Origin: an uncultured Saprospiraceae bacterium
GTDB lineage: Bacteria; Bacteroidota; Bacteroidia; Chitinophagales; Saprospiraceae
Direction: 5' to 3'
DNA length: 64,000 nucleotides
Assembly: GCA_938016265.1 (NCBI GenBank)
Contig: CALLWB010000034.1
Span: forward strand, 106,525 to 170,524
Position 1 is the stretch's first letter; the number at the start of each line of letters is the position of its first letter. The notes under the pieces were generated by a model that was not told the DNA's origin, did not search any database, and worked only from the letters and a program-made list of their open reading frames with translations. Below, piece after piece: positions 1-7,640 of this stretch. The position numbers were made by a program, and so were the translations under genes.

Positions 1-118
1 TACGTAATTATTAGGTTAGACGTTAGGAGCTTAATCATCCTTCTGTTGCGAAGCAGGCAGGCTTAGTAAGCTCGTAAACAAAAAAACCATTCTCAGAGGT
101 TTCTTACCATTAATGTAA

Positions 119-149
119 TTGCAGGAATTCAACTTACGCTTCATATTTG
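119..149 (+). promoter_or_regulatory. possible Bacteroidota promoter of the first gene
   Basis: A TTG (119-121) lies 20 bases before CATATTTG (142-149). This fits the Bacteroidota sigma-A pattern TTTG / about 19-20 / TAnnTTTG with one mismatch in the second box. The start codon at 239 would then have a leader of about 85 bases. It is a pattern match only. Confidence 0.3.
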
Positions 150-238
150 CACTACATAACAACACCAACAACAAGGAGAAAAATCGACCCGAACACTCCA
201 CAAAACAAAGTAGGGCAAAAACAAATAAACAGGAAAAA

Positions 239-721
239 ATGAAACAGTGGTGGATAGGAATCTTATTTTGTATGTTTGGAATAGTGGCTGTACAAGCACA
301 AAACAGGGAGCCAATAGAAGTAATAAAAAAATCAGGCGGTATTCAATTTTATCAAAATGAAGTCCGGTTGAAAATGCCGCAAATCAAAACAATTCTAAAG
401 TCCAATGAATTGGCCTACAATAAGTTTAAAACTGCGCAAGGCGCCAGGGCCATTTCCAATGTCCTCAGTTTTTCAGGAGGTTTGTTGGTTGGCTGGCCAA
501 TAGGAACCGCGATCAGCGGGGATAAACCCAATTGGATTCCTGCTGTCATTGGAACTGGCATCTGGGCATTTGCTATTCCAATAGCGATATCGGCCAATAA
601 ACAATTGGGGTTGGCAATTGATCAGTACAATCAGGGTATTCCGAATACCTTTTCCCAGCGCAAACCAGAAGTCCATCTAGCTGTTCAGGGGGATGGTGTC
701 GGGATAACTATTAACTTCTAA
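239..721 (+). CDS. secreted or membrane hypothetical protein, 160 aa
   Basis: I do not recognise the family. The frame is open further upstream (from 119), but the ATG at 239 is preferred because it gives a clean signal peptide (MKQWWIGILFCMFGIVAVQAQ) and the upstream residues are low-complexity and hydrophilic. After cleavage there is a short polar region. A Gly-rich hydrophobic stretch follows (about residues 75-115 of the short form, with GGLLVGWPIGTAISG and IGTGIWAFAIPIAIS), which could be one hairpin of membrane helices. A polar tail ends in a beta-like GVGITINF. It stands alone, with nothing on the same strand upstream. Exported or envelope location is inferred from the signal peptide; no function is assigned. 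Confidence 0.65.
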   Translation: MKQWWIGILFCMFGIVAVQAQNREPIEVIKKSGGIQFYQNEVRLKMPQIKTILKSNELAYNKFKTAQGARAISNVLSFSGGLLVGWPIGTAISGDKPNWIPAVIGTGIWAFAIPIAISANKQLGLAIDQYNQGIPNTFSQRKPEVHLAVQGDGVGITINF

Positions 722-829
722 AATTAGCTAGGCGGACGCTCCTATAATTTCATTTACCTTCAACAAATTGCACACCTTGTCGAATCAATAGCACTCCAAC
801 TCCCCTCCCACCATTTCAACAGATTGCCG

Positions 830-837
830 TATATTTG
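830..837 (+). promoter_or_regulatory. TATATTTG promoter -7 element
   Basis: Exact match to the Bacteroidota -7 consensus TAnnTTTG, 60 bases before the ATG at 898. No clear TTTG sits about 19 bases upstream (only a TTTC at 814-817), so this is a partial match. Confidence 0.35.
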
Positions 838-897
838 CAACTTTAATGTGCTGAATCAAGTACACATAGCGACAAATTAATACTACAATAAATCGAA

Positions 898-1863
898 ATG
901 AAAACATACTGGACCATCCTATTCTTATTGCTAAGTCAAACCGTATTCAGCCAGCAAGATTTCAAGTACTTCCAACAAGAAACGGAACGAAGTGGACTCT
1001 GTTATGCGCAATGTATGACGCAGACCAAATACGATACGATCTCTGAAAAAGTCCTTGTAAAACCCGGGTACACCAATATGGAAACGATGGAGCCCACTTT
1101 TGAATATATCGATGAAAAAATCGAAATAACTCCTTCCCGGTATGAATACAAAATTGTACCTGCAGTCTATGATACGATTGAGGAAACAGTGATTGTAGAG
1201 GAAGAATACACCTATTATGATGCTGGAGAACAGGTCGTTGAAGCCGATTGTTTTTCCAATAAACAGGAACGAATTGAAATTGCACCTCCTGGTAAAAAAT
1301 GGACCCTGCAAAAATCAGAAAACTGCAAATCAAAAGATTGGGACGAGTGTGTTACGTTGATTTTGGAAGACACGCCCACCCAATACCATGAAACCAGTGT
1401 CCAGGTGAATGATTGCCCGCCTTCTACTCCAAAAGAAGTCCTGGTGCCTGCAAAAACAGAAACCATCACACGGATAGTACTCGTATCTCCGCAACAGCTC
1501 ACCGAAGTCAATGTCCCAGCAGAATACAAAACCGTAAAACGCAAAATCATTGCTTCTTATGCCAGCACTATGCTCCAGGAAATCCCTTCTGAATATAAAC
1601 CTGTGGATAAACTAATACAGTTTGAAGCCGGCGGAAATGTTGAATTGAAAGCCGTCTTATGTGTTGACCAACTCGAGAAACAGCTGCCAGTTATTCAGCG
1701 CAAGCTAAAAGAAAAAGAATTTTACAAAGGAAAATTAGACGGCAAATTGACAGGCAAACTCAAGGAGGCCATGATCAATTATCAGCTACAAAATGGATTG
1801 CCTGTAGGTCAGTTTGACTATATTTCACTTCAGCAGTTGGGGATTAAGTTTAAGATTGATTGA
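898..1863 (+). CDS. secreted protein with C-terminal peptidoglycan-binding-like domain
   Basis: 321 aa with a signal peptide (MKTYWTILFLLLSQTVFSQQ). The middle (about residues 30-250) has loosely repeated beta-rich segments of the type VPAEYKTVKRKI and PSEYKPVDKLI, alternating with Thr/Glu/Val-rich strands and several Cys residues (CYAQC near the N-terminus, ENCKSKDWDEC further on). The last 60 residues look like a PG_binding_1 (PF01471) domain: IQRKLKEKEFYKGKLDG, then KLKEAMINYQLQNGLP and SLQQLGI, the usual helix-turn-helix-strand order. The likely role is a periplasmic or surface protein that contacts peptidoglycan; this is inferred from the domain. The gene is single, with a -7 promoter box at 830 and no T9SS sorting domain. 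Confidence 0.7.
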   Translation: MKTYWTILFLLLSQTVFSQQDFKYFQQETERSGLCYAQCMTQTKYDTISEKVLVKPGYTNMETMEPTFEYIDEKIEITPSRYEYKIVPAVYDTIEETVIVEEEYTYYDAGEQVVEADCFSNKQERIEIAPPGKKWTLQKSENCKSKDWDECVTLILEDTPTQYHETSVQVNDCPPSTPKEVLVPAKTETITRIVLVSPQQLTEVNVPAEYKTVKRKIIASYASTMLQEIPSEYKPVDKLIQFEAGGNVELKAVLCVDQLEKQLPVIQRKLKEKEFYKGKLDGKLTGKLKEAMINYQLQNGLPVGQFDYISLQQLGIKFKID

Positions 1864-2069
1864 AAAGCAGTAGAAAGTAATGAGAAAATGACCACGCAGC
1901 GAATTCATACTACCATTTGGGTAAAAAAAACGCTCTAAACGATCCACAAAACAAGTATTTTACTTAAAAGGAAATTAATGTTAGTTATTTGCATTGATTG
2001 AAAAAAAAATTATATAAATTAGAAGCTAGGTAATTTTTACCCCAATTGAATCTCTAAACCCAAATTGAA

Positions 2070-3086
2070 ATGAAAACATTCTGTTTAGTATCCTGCCTAT
2101 TGCTGACCTTCTTCGCTTACGGCCAACCACAAATTGTAGTACAAAATTCTAATAGTGAATCCGTCTTCACCGACCTCCAAACCGCCATCAACAGTGCTGT
2201 TTCTGGAGATTATGTCTATTTGCCAGGTGCCTATTATGACCTTGGCAACACCCCACTAACCATAGATAAGGAGGTGCATATGATTGGCGCAGGGTTTCAT
2301 CCCGATTCCACCTCAGCGACTGGTTTTACCAGGATAAATGGAGATATTAATATAATGACTGGAGCGGACAACAGCACCATCGAAGCATTTGAACTGACAG
2401 GTGGGGATTTGAGTATATTTGAGGCCAGTACCAATCCAATTGATAATTTGTTGTTCCGGCATTTGAGAATAAATAACAGCCTTGTCCTCAATCATGGGGC
2501 TACCACAGGTTCAATGGCCTCCAATATTGTTGTTGATAAGTCTATCATTAAAGATATATCAGTCAATAGTGCACAATACGTCACAATTGAAAACAATATT
2601 ATCTTAGGTACAATATACAGGTCGTATGGCAACTGCACAATCGATCATAACGTTTTCTTTACTGCTAGTTTCCCCTTTAATATTGTCAACAATTCTATCA
2701 TCTCCAACAACATTTTAGAATCCACTAGCCTCAATGGATGCAGCTATAACTCCTTTTATAATAATTTGACTGACGCCTCTTCTTTTAGTTTAGGAGCGAC
2801 AAATAGTGCGTCGGGCAATATCTTCAGTGTACCGCTAAATACGGTTTTTACAACTTATCCGAATAACTCCTATAACTATCCGCATGACCTTCATTTATTA
2901 GCGGGTAGTCCGGCTGTTGGTGCGGGATTAGGTGGGAGTGACTTAGGAATATACGGCGGCAGCGATCCATACAAAGAGGGTTCTGTCCCACACAATCCGC
3001 ACATCCAGGTGAAGGTTATTTCTGGGACGACCAATCCACAAGGGATTTTGAATGTAGAATTGAAGGGACGCGCTCAAGAATTTTAA
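2070..3086 (+). CDS. secreted right-handed parallel beta-helix protein
   Basis: 338 aa, signal peptide MKTFCLVSCLLLTFFAYGQ. It begins with the classic entry to a parallel beta-helix (TDLQTAINSAVSGDYVYLPG, 'a list of items that happen with a probable cause'), then short N-rich rungs such as NNIILG, DHNVFF, SNNILES and YNNLTD, as in pectate-lyase-like or DUF1565-type folds. The helix ends with the typical DLHLLAGSPAVGAGLGGSDLG closure. No T9SS C-terminal domain is seen. The stop codon is one base before the start of the next gene (3088), so the two are almost certainly co-transcribed. Substrate unknown; such folds occur in carbohydrate-binding and adhesive surface proteins. Confidence 0.75.
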   Translation: MKTFCLVSCLLLTFFAYGQPQIVVQNSNSESVFTDLQTAINSAVSGDYVYLPGAYYDLGNTPLTIDKEVHMIGAGFHPDSTSATGFTRINGDINIMTGADNSTIEAFELTGGDLSIFEASTNPIDNLLFRHLRINNSLVLNHGATTGSMASNIVVDKSIIKDISVNSAQYVTIENNIILGTIYRSYGNCTIDHNVFFTASFPFNIVNNSIISNNILESTSLNGCSYNSFYNNLTDASSFSLGATNSASGNIFSVPLNTVFTTYPNNSYNYPHDLHLLAGSPAVGAGLGGSDLGIYGGSDPYKEGSVPHNPHIQVKVISGTTNPQGILNVELKGRAQEF

Positions 3087-3087
3087 G

Positions 3088-5514
3088 ATGAAACTATTAC
3101 ATTATGGTATTCTTCCCTTGCTCTTAGCATTTTGTTGCTATGGTCAGTTGGCTGCGCAAACGATGCTGGTTGGTTATGAATATTGGTTCGACCAAGACAT
3201 TGCCAATAAAACAGCAGTAAGTGTTGCTCCTGCTGAAGAGCTTCTCGTAAATTTTGATGCGAATGCTGCTGCACTTTCTGATGGAATGCACACCCTACAC
3301 AGTTGGTTTGTCGATTCGAATGGGAAGTACAGCACGCCTACAGCAAGTTTCTTTTATAAGTTACCTGCTTCTGCCTCCCCCAATCCTACGATAGTCGGTT
3401 ATGAGTATTGGTTCGACCAGGATATTGCAAACAAAACAACCGTAAGTGTTGCTCCTACGGAGGAGCTCCTGGTAAATTTTGATGTTAATGCCGCCGCACT
3501 TTCTTATGGAATGCACACCCTACATACTAGATTTATCGATTTGGATGGAACGTATAGTTCTGCAGCAGCAAGTTCTGTCTATAAATTGCCGGCTTCTGCC
3601 TCACCAGATCCTTTGATTGTTGGTTATGAATATTGGTTCGATCAGGATATTGCTAATAAAACAACCGTTACTATTGCTCCCACGGAGGAGCTCCTAGTAA
3701 ATTTTGATGTGAATGCCTCCGCACTTTCTTATGGGATGCATACCTTACACACTCGATTTGTCGACTCGGATGGGACCTATAGTTCTGCTGCAGCAAGTTC
3801 CGTCTATAAACTGCCGTCTTCTGCCTCACCAGATCTTTTGATTGTCGGTTATGAATATTGGTTTGACCAGGATATTGCAAACAAAACAACCGTAACTGTT
3901 GCTCCCACGGAGGAGCTTCTAGTGAATTTTGATGTGAATGCCTCCGCACTTTCTTATGGGATGCATACCTTACACACTCGATTTGTCGATTCGGATGGGA
4001 CCTATAGTTCTGATGCTGCAAGTTTCTTTTATAAAATTCCTACTTCGACCTTACCGGATTATTCTATTGTTGGTTATGAATATTGGTTTGACCAAGATAT
4101 TGCCAATAAAATAGAAGTAAGTGTATCTCCTTCAGAGGAGTATTTAGTAAATTTTGAGGTGAATGCTTCCGCCCTTTCTTACGGAATGCATACCCTACAT
4201 ACTAGATATGTCGATTCAGATAGCACGTATAGTTCTGATGCGGCAAGTTTCTTCTATAAATTACCAACTTCTACGTTACCAGATTATTCGATTGTTGAGT
4301 ATGAATATTGGTTCGATCAGGATATTGCTAATAAAACAGTGGTAAGTGTTCCTGCTGCTGAGGAAATTTCAATAAATTTTGAGGTGAATGCCTCCGCCCT
4401 TTCTTACGGGATGCACACCCTCCACACCAGGTATGTCGATTCGGATGGTACGCATAGTTCTGATGCGGCAAGTTTTTTTTACAAATTGCCTGCGGCCAAC
4501 TTACCAGATCGGACGATTGTCGGTTATGAATATTGGTTTGATACAGATATCAGCAATCGGTCTTATGTGGCCGCGACGCCAGGAAAGGAAGTTTTAATGT
4601 TAGAAGACATCGACGCCTCCAATTTGCCAGAAGGGCTACATACCTTATATGTCAGATTTAAAGACAACACTGGTCACTTGGGCTCTGCCGAAGAAACGCC
4701 CTTCAGACAGCTCCGCTCCACACCCACTGGTCCAGTAAAAGTAATGGCTTATCGATGGTGGATAGACCAGGACTTTGCAAACCATACCTACGTTCCAGTA
4801 AATCCCCCAATTGTCGATCTTGATATAATGGAAGCCCTCGATTTAAGCAATTTCATCCTGGACACCTCTTGCCATGTGATAAATTTTGAACTGTTAGACA
4901 ACAAAAACTACTGGAGTTCAGTGGTTCAGGATTCTTTTTGCTATGAATATATTCTTCCAGTAGAATTGTTTGAATTTACGGTAAGACGACAAGCAGAAGA
5001 CGCCCTGTTACAATGGAAAACCGCTTCAGAAGTAGACATTAATTATTATGAAATTGAAAAATCAACGGATGGCATTACCTTTTCTCCAATCGGGCAAATG
5101 CCTGCATCAGGAAGTGCAACGGATGTAGAAGTCTATGAATTTCTCGATACCAAACTAAAAGAGGCTCATTTCTCTTATGTTTACTACCGGATTAAGATCG
5201 TAGAAACCACTAGCGAAGTTGATTATAGTGAAATCAAAAGTCTTAAACTAAGGCAGTCTGTAGAAGGATTGGTTTCAATTTACCCCAATCCTGCAAATGA
5301 ATCGGTGACCATTCTGATTTATACCAAAGGGACGGATAGCGGTCGATTGGAATTGCTAGATGTTAGTGGTCGAATTTTGGATGCTAAATCAATAGAAATC
5401 CAATCCGGAGCCCACCAATTTGAGTTTGACTTGAGTCGTTTGGCCGCCGGGATGTACTTCATACGTTGGCAAACCAGCCGCGATCAAATGACAAAAAAGA
5501 TAAGAAAATTGTAA
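3088..5514 (+). CDS. T9SS-secreted protein with eight 75-residue tandem repeats
   Basis: 808 aa. A signal peptide (MKLLHYGILPLLLAFCCYGQLAAQ) is followed by eight repeats of 75 residues. Each starts near VGYEYWFDQDIANKT and contains a LLVNFDVNASALSYGMHTLH segment and an SSxAASFFYKLP end. Repeats 1-6 are close copies; 7 (YWFDTDISNRS) and 8 (YRWWIDQDFANHT) are diverged. After them comes an Fn3-like module found before many T9SS tails (VELFEFTVRRQ, LLQWKTASEVDINYYEIEKS), then a type A sorting domain (VSIYPNPANESVTI ... LDVSGRIL ... LAAGMYFIRW ... KKIRKL). It is expected on the outer surface via T9SS. It overlaps nothing and follows the beta-helix gene by one base, so the two probably act together. 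The repeat fold is not one I can name. Confidence 0.8.
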   Translation: MKLLHYGILPLLLAFCCYGQLAAQTMLVGYEYWFDQDIANKTAVSVAPAEELLVNFDANAAALSDGMHTLHSWFVDSNGKYSTPTASFFYKLPASASPNPTIVGYEYWFDQDIANKTTVSVAPTEELLVNFDVNAAALSYGMHTLHTRFIDLDGTYSSAAASSVYKLPASASPDPLIVGYEYWFDQDIANKTTVTIAPTEELLVNFDVNASALSYGMHTLHTRFVDSDGTYSSAAASSVYKLPSSASPDLLIVGYEYWFDQDIANKTTVTVAPTEELLVNFDVNASALSYGMHTLHTRFVDSDGTYSSDAASFFYKIPTSTLPDYSIVGYEYWFDQDIANKIEVSVSPSEEYLVNFEVNASALSYGMHTLHTRYVDSDSTYSSDAASFFYKLPTSTLPDYSIVEYEYWFDQDIANKTVVSVPAAEEISINFEVNASALSYGMHTLHTRYVDSDGTHSSDAASFFYKLPAANLPDRTIVGYEYWFDTDISNRSYVAATPGKEVLMLEDIDASNLPEGLHTLYVRFKDNTGHLGSAEETPFRQLRSTPTGPVKVMAYRWWIDQDFANHTYVPVNPPIVDLDIMEALDLSNFILDTSCHVINFELLDNKNYWSSVVQDSFCYEYILPVELFEFTVRRQAEDALLQWKTASEVDINYYEIEKSTDGITFSPIGQMPASGSATDVEVYEFLDTKLKEAHFSYVYYRIKIVETTSEVDYSEIKSLKLRQSVEGLVSIYPNPANESVTILIYTKGTDSGRLELLDVSGRILDAKSIEIQSGAHQFEFDLSRLAAGMYFIRWQTSRDQMTKKIRKL
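3163..4962 (+). repeat. eight tandem 225-bp coding repeats
   Basis: The Tyr codon of the YEYWF (or equivalent YRWWI) motif falls at 3175, 3400, 3625, 3850, 4075, 4300, 4525 and 4750, exactly 225 bases apart each time, without a single indel. Repeats 3 and 4 are near-identical at the DNA level over long stretches, so recent duplication or conversion is likely. Confidence 0.9.
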
Positions 5515-5619
5515 GGAGTAGAGGTACTTTTTTGCTTTGCAAAACGTGGGTAGCGCGTGTAGAGGGATTAGATCCAAGTAATCGGCGAATAAATTTGTTG
5601 ATACGAAGTTCGCACAACA

Positions 5620-5666
5620 CAAAAAAAAGAAGAGGGACAAACGCTGAATTCAAAGCCTGTCCCTCA
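5620..5666 (-). terminator. intrinsic terminator after the Spy-like T9SS gene
   Basis: On the minus strand GAGGGACA (5659-5666) and TGTCCCTC (5632-5639) form an 8-bp stem. It is followed by a T-rich tail, read from the A-run at 5621-5628. It lies about 60 bases past the stop codon at 5724. Confidence 0.7.
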
Positions 5667-5723
5667 ACCTATATTATTAAGATTTGAAAAGCAAATCGCG
5701 CCTTTCTACTTTCTACCAAAAGC

Positions 5724-6743
5724 CTATTGCGCAACGCTCATTTTGCGCGTTTCTTTAAATCCTTCCCCTTCCAAAGTGTACAGATAAGTACCGCTTGGCA
5801 ATCCGCGTAGGTTCAAGTCCAAAGACTGTGCTCCAGCCGTTCGGTTTTCAAAATTGTAGCGTCGGACTACTTTCCCCTGCATGTCAGTGACAAGAACTTG
5901 AAGGTTGCTGATGTCTTTTGGCAAATCAAAATCGATGGTGGTTGAAGAGCTAGCAGGATTTGGATAGTTTTGGCCCATTGTTGGTCGATCACCCAGGCGG
6001 TTGGATCGGTCTAAGTCAAACATTTCTCCATCCTTACTTTTAGCTTCACCATCCCAAAGGACAAATTTGGCGATTTTGCCATGTCCACCACGATGTCCTT
6101 TTCCATGACTAGCTTTGCTACCGCCTTCAGGACGCTCCATATTTCTACCTTCTAATGATTTCCCTTGAGTGTTGCCCTTCGATTTGCCTTCACAGCTACC
6201 TTTGCCACCGCGTTTGCCTTTGCCTCCTTTACACTGTTCGAGTTCTTCAGCGGTCATGTATTTGGCCATGATGGCTCTCGTTTCTGTTTTCCAGATTTCT
6301 CTTTGCGGTTTCAATTCGTCCATGATTCCTTTGATCATGGTTTCATTTCTCTCCAGGATAGGTTTTAGCTTAGCAGTTAACGCTTGTTTTTCTGATCGTT
6401 GTGCTTCAAATTGCTGGGCGTACTTGGATTTGATGGCCTGACGATCATCTGTATTTTTCATTTCTTCCTTGATTGATTTTCTGAATGCGCGGTGCTTTTC
6501 AGACAAGGCTTTGTTTTCTGTTCGCAAGGATTGAATTGTTGACAGGTCTGATTTACTGAAGGACGCATCCATTTTATCATGTGCTTCCATCAACACTGGA
6601 GTGACATTAGCTGTTTTGTATGCCTTCAGTTCTTTTTTCATTTCTGGATTTCCCTTTTTTCTAGGGTTTACCTTGCTAGTAGCAGCATACAACGTCCCTG
6701 TAAGGATCAGTGCTGCGATTAAAAATACTATTCCATTTTTCAT
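5724..6743 (-). CDS. Spy/CpxP-like helical protein with T9SS sorting domain
   Basis: 339 aa. An N-terminal signal (MKNGIVFLIAALILTGTLYA) is followed by a long charged helical region (about 30-170: KKELKAYKTANVTPVLMEAH, FRKSIKEEMKNTDDRQAIK, LKPILERNETMIKGIMDELK, YMTAEELEQC). Its spacing and the TAEELEQ motif recall periplasmic LTxxQ proteins of the Spy/CpxP group. Next comes a Gly/Lys/Ser-rich basic linker (about 170-225) with two Cys, then a type A T9SS sorting domain (MGQNYPNPASSSTTIDFDL ... VTDMQGKVVRRY ... LPSGTYLYTLEG). It is flanked by two terminators, so it is transcribed alone. The Spy resemblance is moderate; the T9SS tail is clear. The likely location is the cell surface or medium, unusual for a Spy-like chaperone. 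Confidence 0.7.
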   Translation of the reverse strand: MKNGIVFLIAALILTGTLYAATSKVNPRKKGNPEMKKELKAYKTANVTPVLMEAHDKMDASFSKSDLSTIQSLRTENKALSEKHRAFRKSIKEEMKNTDDRQAIKSKYAQQFEAQRSEKQALTAKLKPILERNETMIKGIMDELKPQREIWKTETRAIMAKYMTAEELEQCKGGKGKRGGKGSCEGKSKGNTQGKSLEGRNMERPEGGSKASHGKGHRGGHGKIAKFVLWDGEAKSKDGEMFDLDRSNRLGDRPTMGQNYPNPASSSTTIDFDLPKDISNLQVLVTDMQGKVVRRYNFENRTAGAQSLDLNLRGLPSGTYLYTLEGEGFKETRKMSVAQ

Positions 6744-6894
6744 AACTCTTTTATTTTACGATGGTTTATTTCAAAATTGATTACCCCCTTTTGACGTCGG
6801 TTTTATTAAAAGGTTTAATTCAAAGTAAAAAAAGTGTTTTGAATGACAATTCTACAAGGCTGTTGATAGATTACCTGAAAACGAGGCCCTTTAT

Positions 6895-6933
6895 AAAACA
6901 AAAAACCTCGTTATCAAGGAGACAACGAGGTTT
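6895..6933 (-). terminator. intrinsic terminator of the DUF2853 gene
   Basis: Minus-strand stem AAACCTCGTT / AACGAGGTTT (arms at 6924-6933 and 6903-6912) with an 11-base loop, followed by TTTGTTTT. It begins 23 bases after the stop codon of the gene ending at 6956. Confidence 0.8.
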
Positions 6934-6955
6934 AAATTCTTAAGTGGTTAGTAGA

Positions 6956-7303
6956 CTATCCACAGAATAGAGCTTCTTTTTTATACTTCTTAACTAGAAG
7001 GTAGTAAAAAATCGCTCTGTATTTTTTTCTGTTTGAACTACCAAAAGTTTCACATACTTCTTTGATAGCATCATCTAGACCTGGTCCATCTTTAAGGCTC
7101 AATTTCTTGATCAAAAAGTTTTTCTTTACACGATCCAACTCAGATTTATCTCCACAAGATACAGTAGAAGCATCTCTGTTGTAAATAGAAGGACCACAGG
7201 CTTTAGTTACAGCTTTAAGAAGGTCTGCATCTACGCTTTTCATTTTAAGCGTACCTTTCATTTCTTTAGTGTAATTCTCTAAAGCGTCATCAAATTTGCT
7301 CAT
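6956..7303 (-). CDS. DUF2853 family protein
   Basis: 115 aa, cytosolic, no signal peptide. It matches the DUF2853 family along its full length. Recognisable segments are MSKFDDALENYTKE, GPSIYNRDASTVSCGDKSEL, VKKNFLIKKLSLKDG, IKEVCETFG and SSNRKKYRAIFYYLLVKKY. Family members are small helical proteins of unknown function, common as single genes in Bacteroidota and some Proteobacteria. The gene lies between two intrinsic terminators (6895-6933 downstream; 7578-7614 ending dnaB upstream), so it has its own promoter. A CAAAGATA on the plus strand at 7406-7413 reads TATCTTTG on the minus strand, matching the -7 consensus. Confidence 0.85.
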   Translation of the reverse strand: MSKFDDALENYTKEMKGTLKMKSVDADLLKAVTKACGPSIYNRDASTVSCGDKSELDRVKKNFLIKKLSLKDGPGLDDAIKEVCETFGSSNRKKYRAIFYYLLVKKYKKEALFCG

Positions 7304-7640
7304 AGTAAAATTTTAGTTTAAGTTAATTAACGATACGTCGATTTGCTAAAATATTAAGGAAGTCAAACAGCAATACAATATTGGTATTTCGCTTCCTAAG
7401 TGAAGCAAAGATATTTAAATATGTTGATAAACAGTTGATAAAGCGCAAGAAATTAACATTAAAACATATTATAATGTTTATAACATGTTAGTAACCGTTC
7501 GCAACATACTCAACATAGGTGTTAAGTTGTTTACTTAAAACAAGAGTAGGCTTTGTGGAAAAGCTAGGAAGAAGGGCAAAAAATTGGTTTGCCAACCCTA
7601 AGGGTTGACAAACCGTTATCCGACAAACTAAAAAAAATCT
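7304..7640. other. AT-rich intergenic region with DnaA-box-like words
   Basis: This 337-base gap holds the promoter box of the DUF2853 gene (TATCTTTG, minus, 7406-7413) and the dnaB terminator (7578-7614). Between them is an AT-rich stretch with TGTTGATAA (7422-7430), AGTTGATAA (7433-7441) and TGTGGAAAA (7554-7562), words one or two bases from the DnaA box TTATCCACA or its complement. No gene is seen. Confidence 0.4.
7578..7614 (-). terminator. intrinsic terminator of dnaB
   Basis: Minus-strand hairpin GGTTTGtCAACCC/GGGTTGgCAAACC with a three-base loop and one internal mismatch (7586-7614), followed by AATTTTTT. It lies 26 bases after the dnaB stop codon. Confidence 0.8.

Noticed and set aside
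5540..5630. Possible tRNA-like or conserved remnant (GGGTAGCGCG... TTCGCAC)
   Set aside because: No cloverleaf with a plausible anticodon and no 3' TTCGA arm could be formed.
5466..5687. 73-codon frame over the end of the repeat-protein gene and the following gap
   Set aside because: It overlaps the C-terminal sorting domain in another frame, lacks domain features and includes the inverted-repeat terminator, so it is not a gene.
6761..6943. 60-codon plus-strand frame between the Spy-like and DUF2853 genes
   Set aside because: It covers the terminator hairpin and is Lys/Leu-rich AT-type translation.
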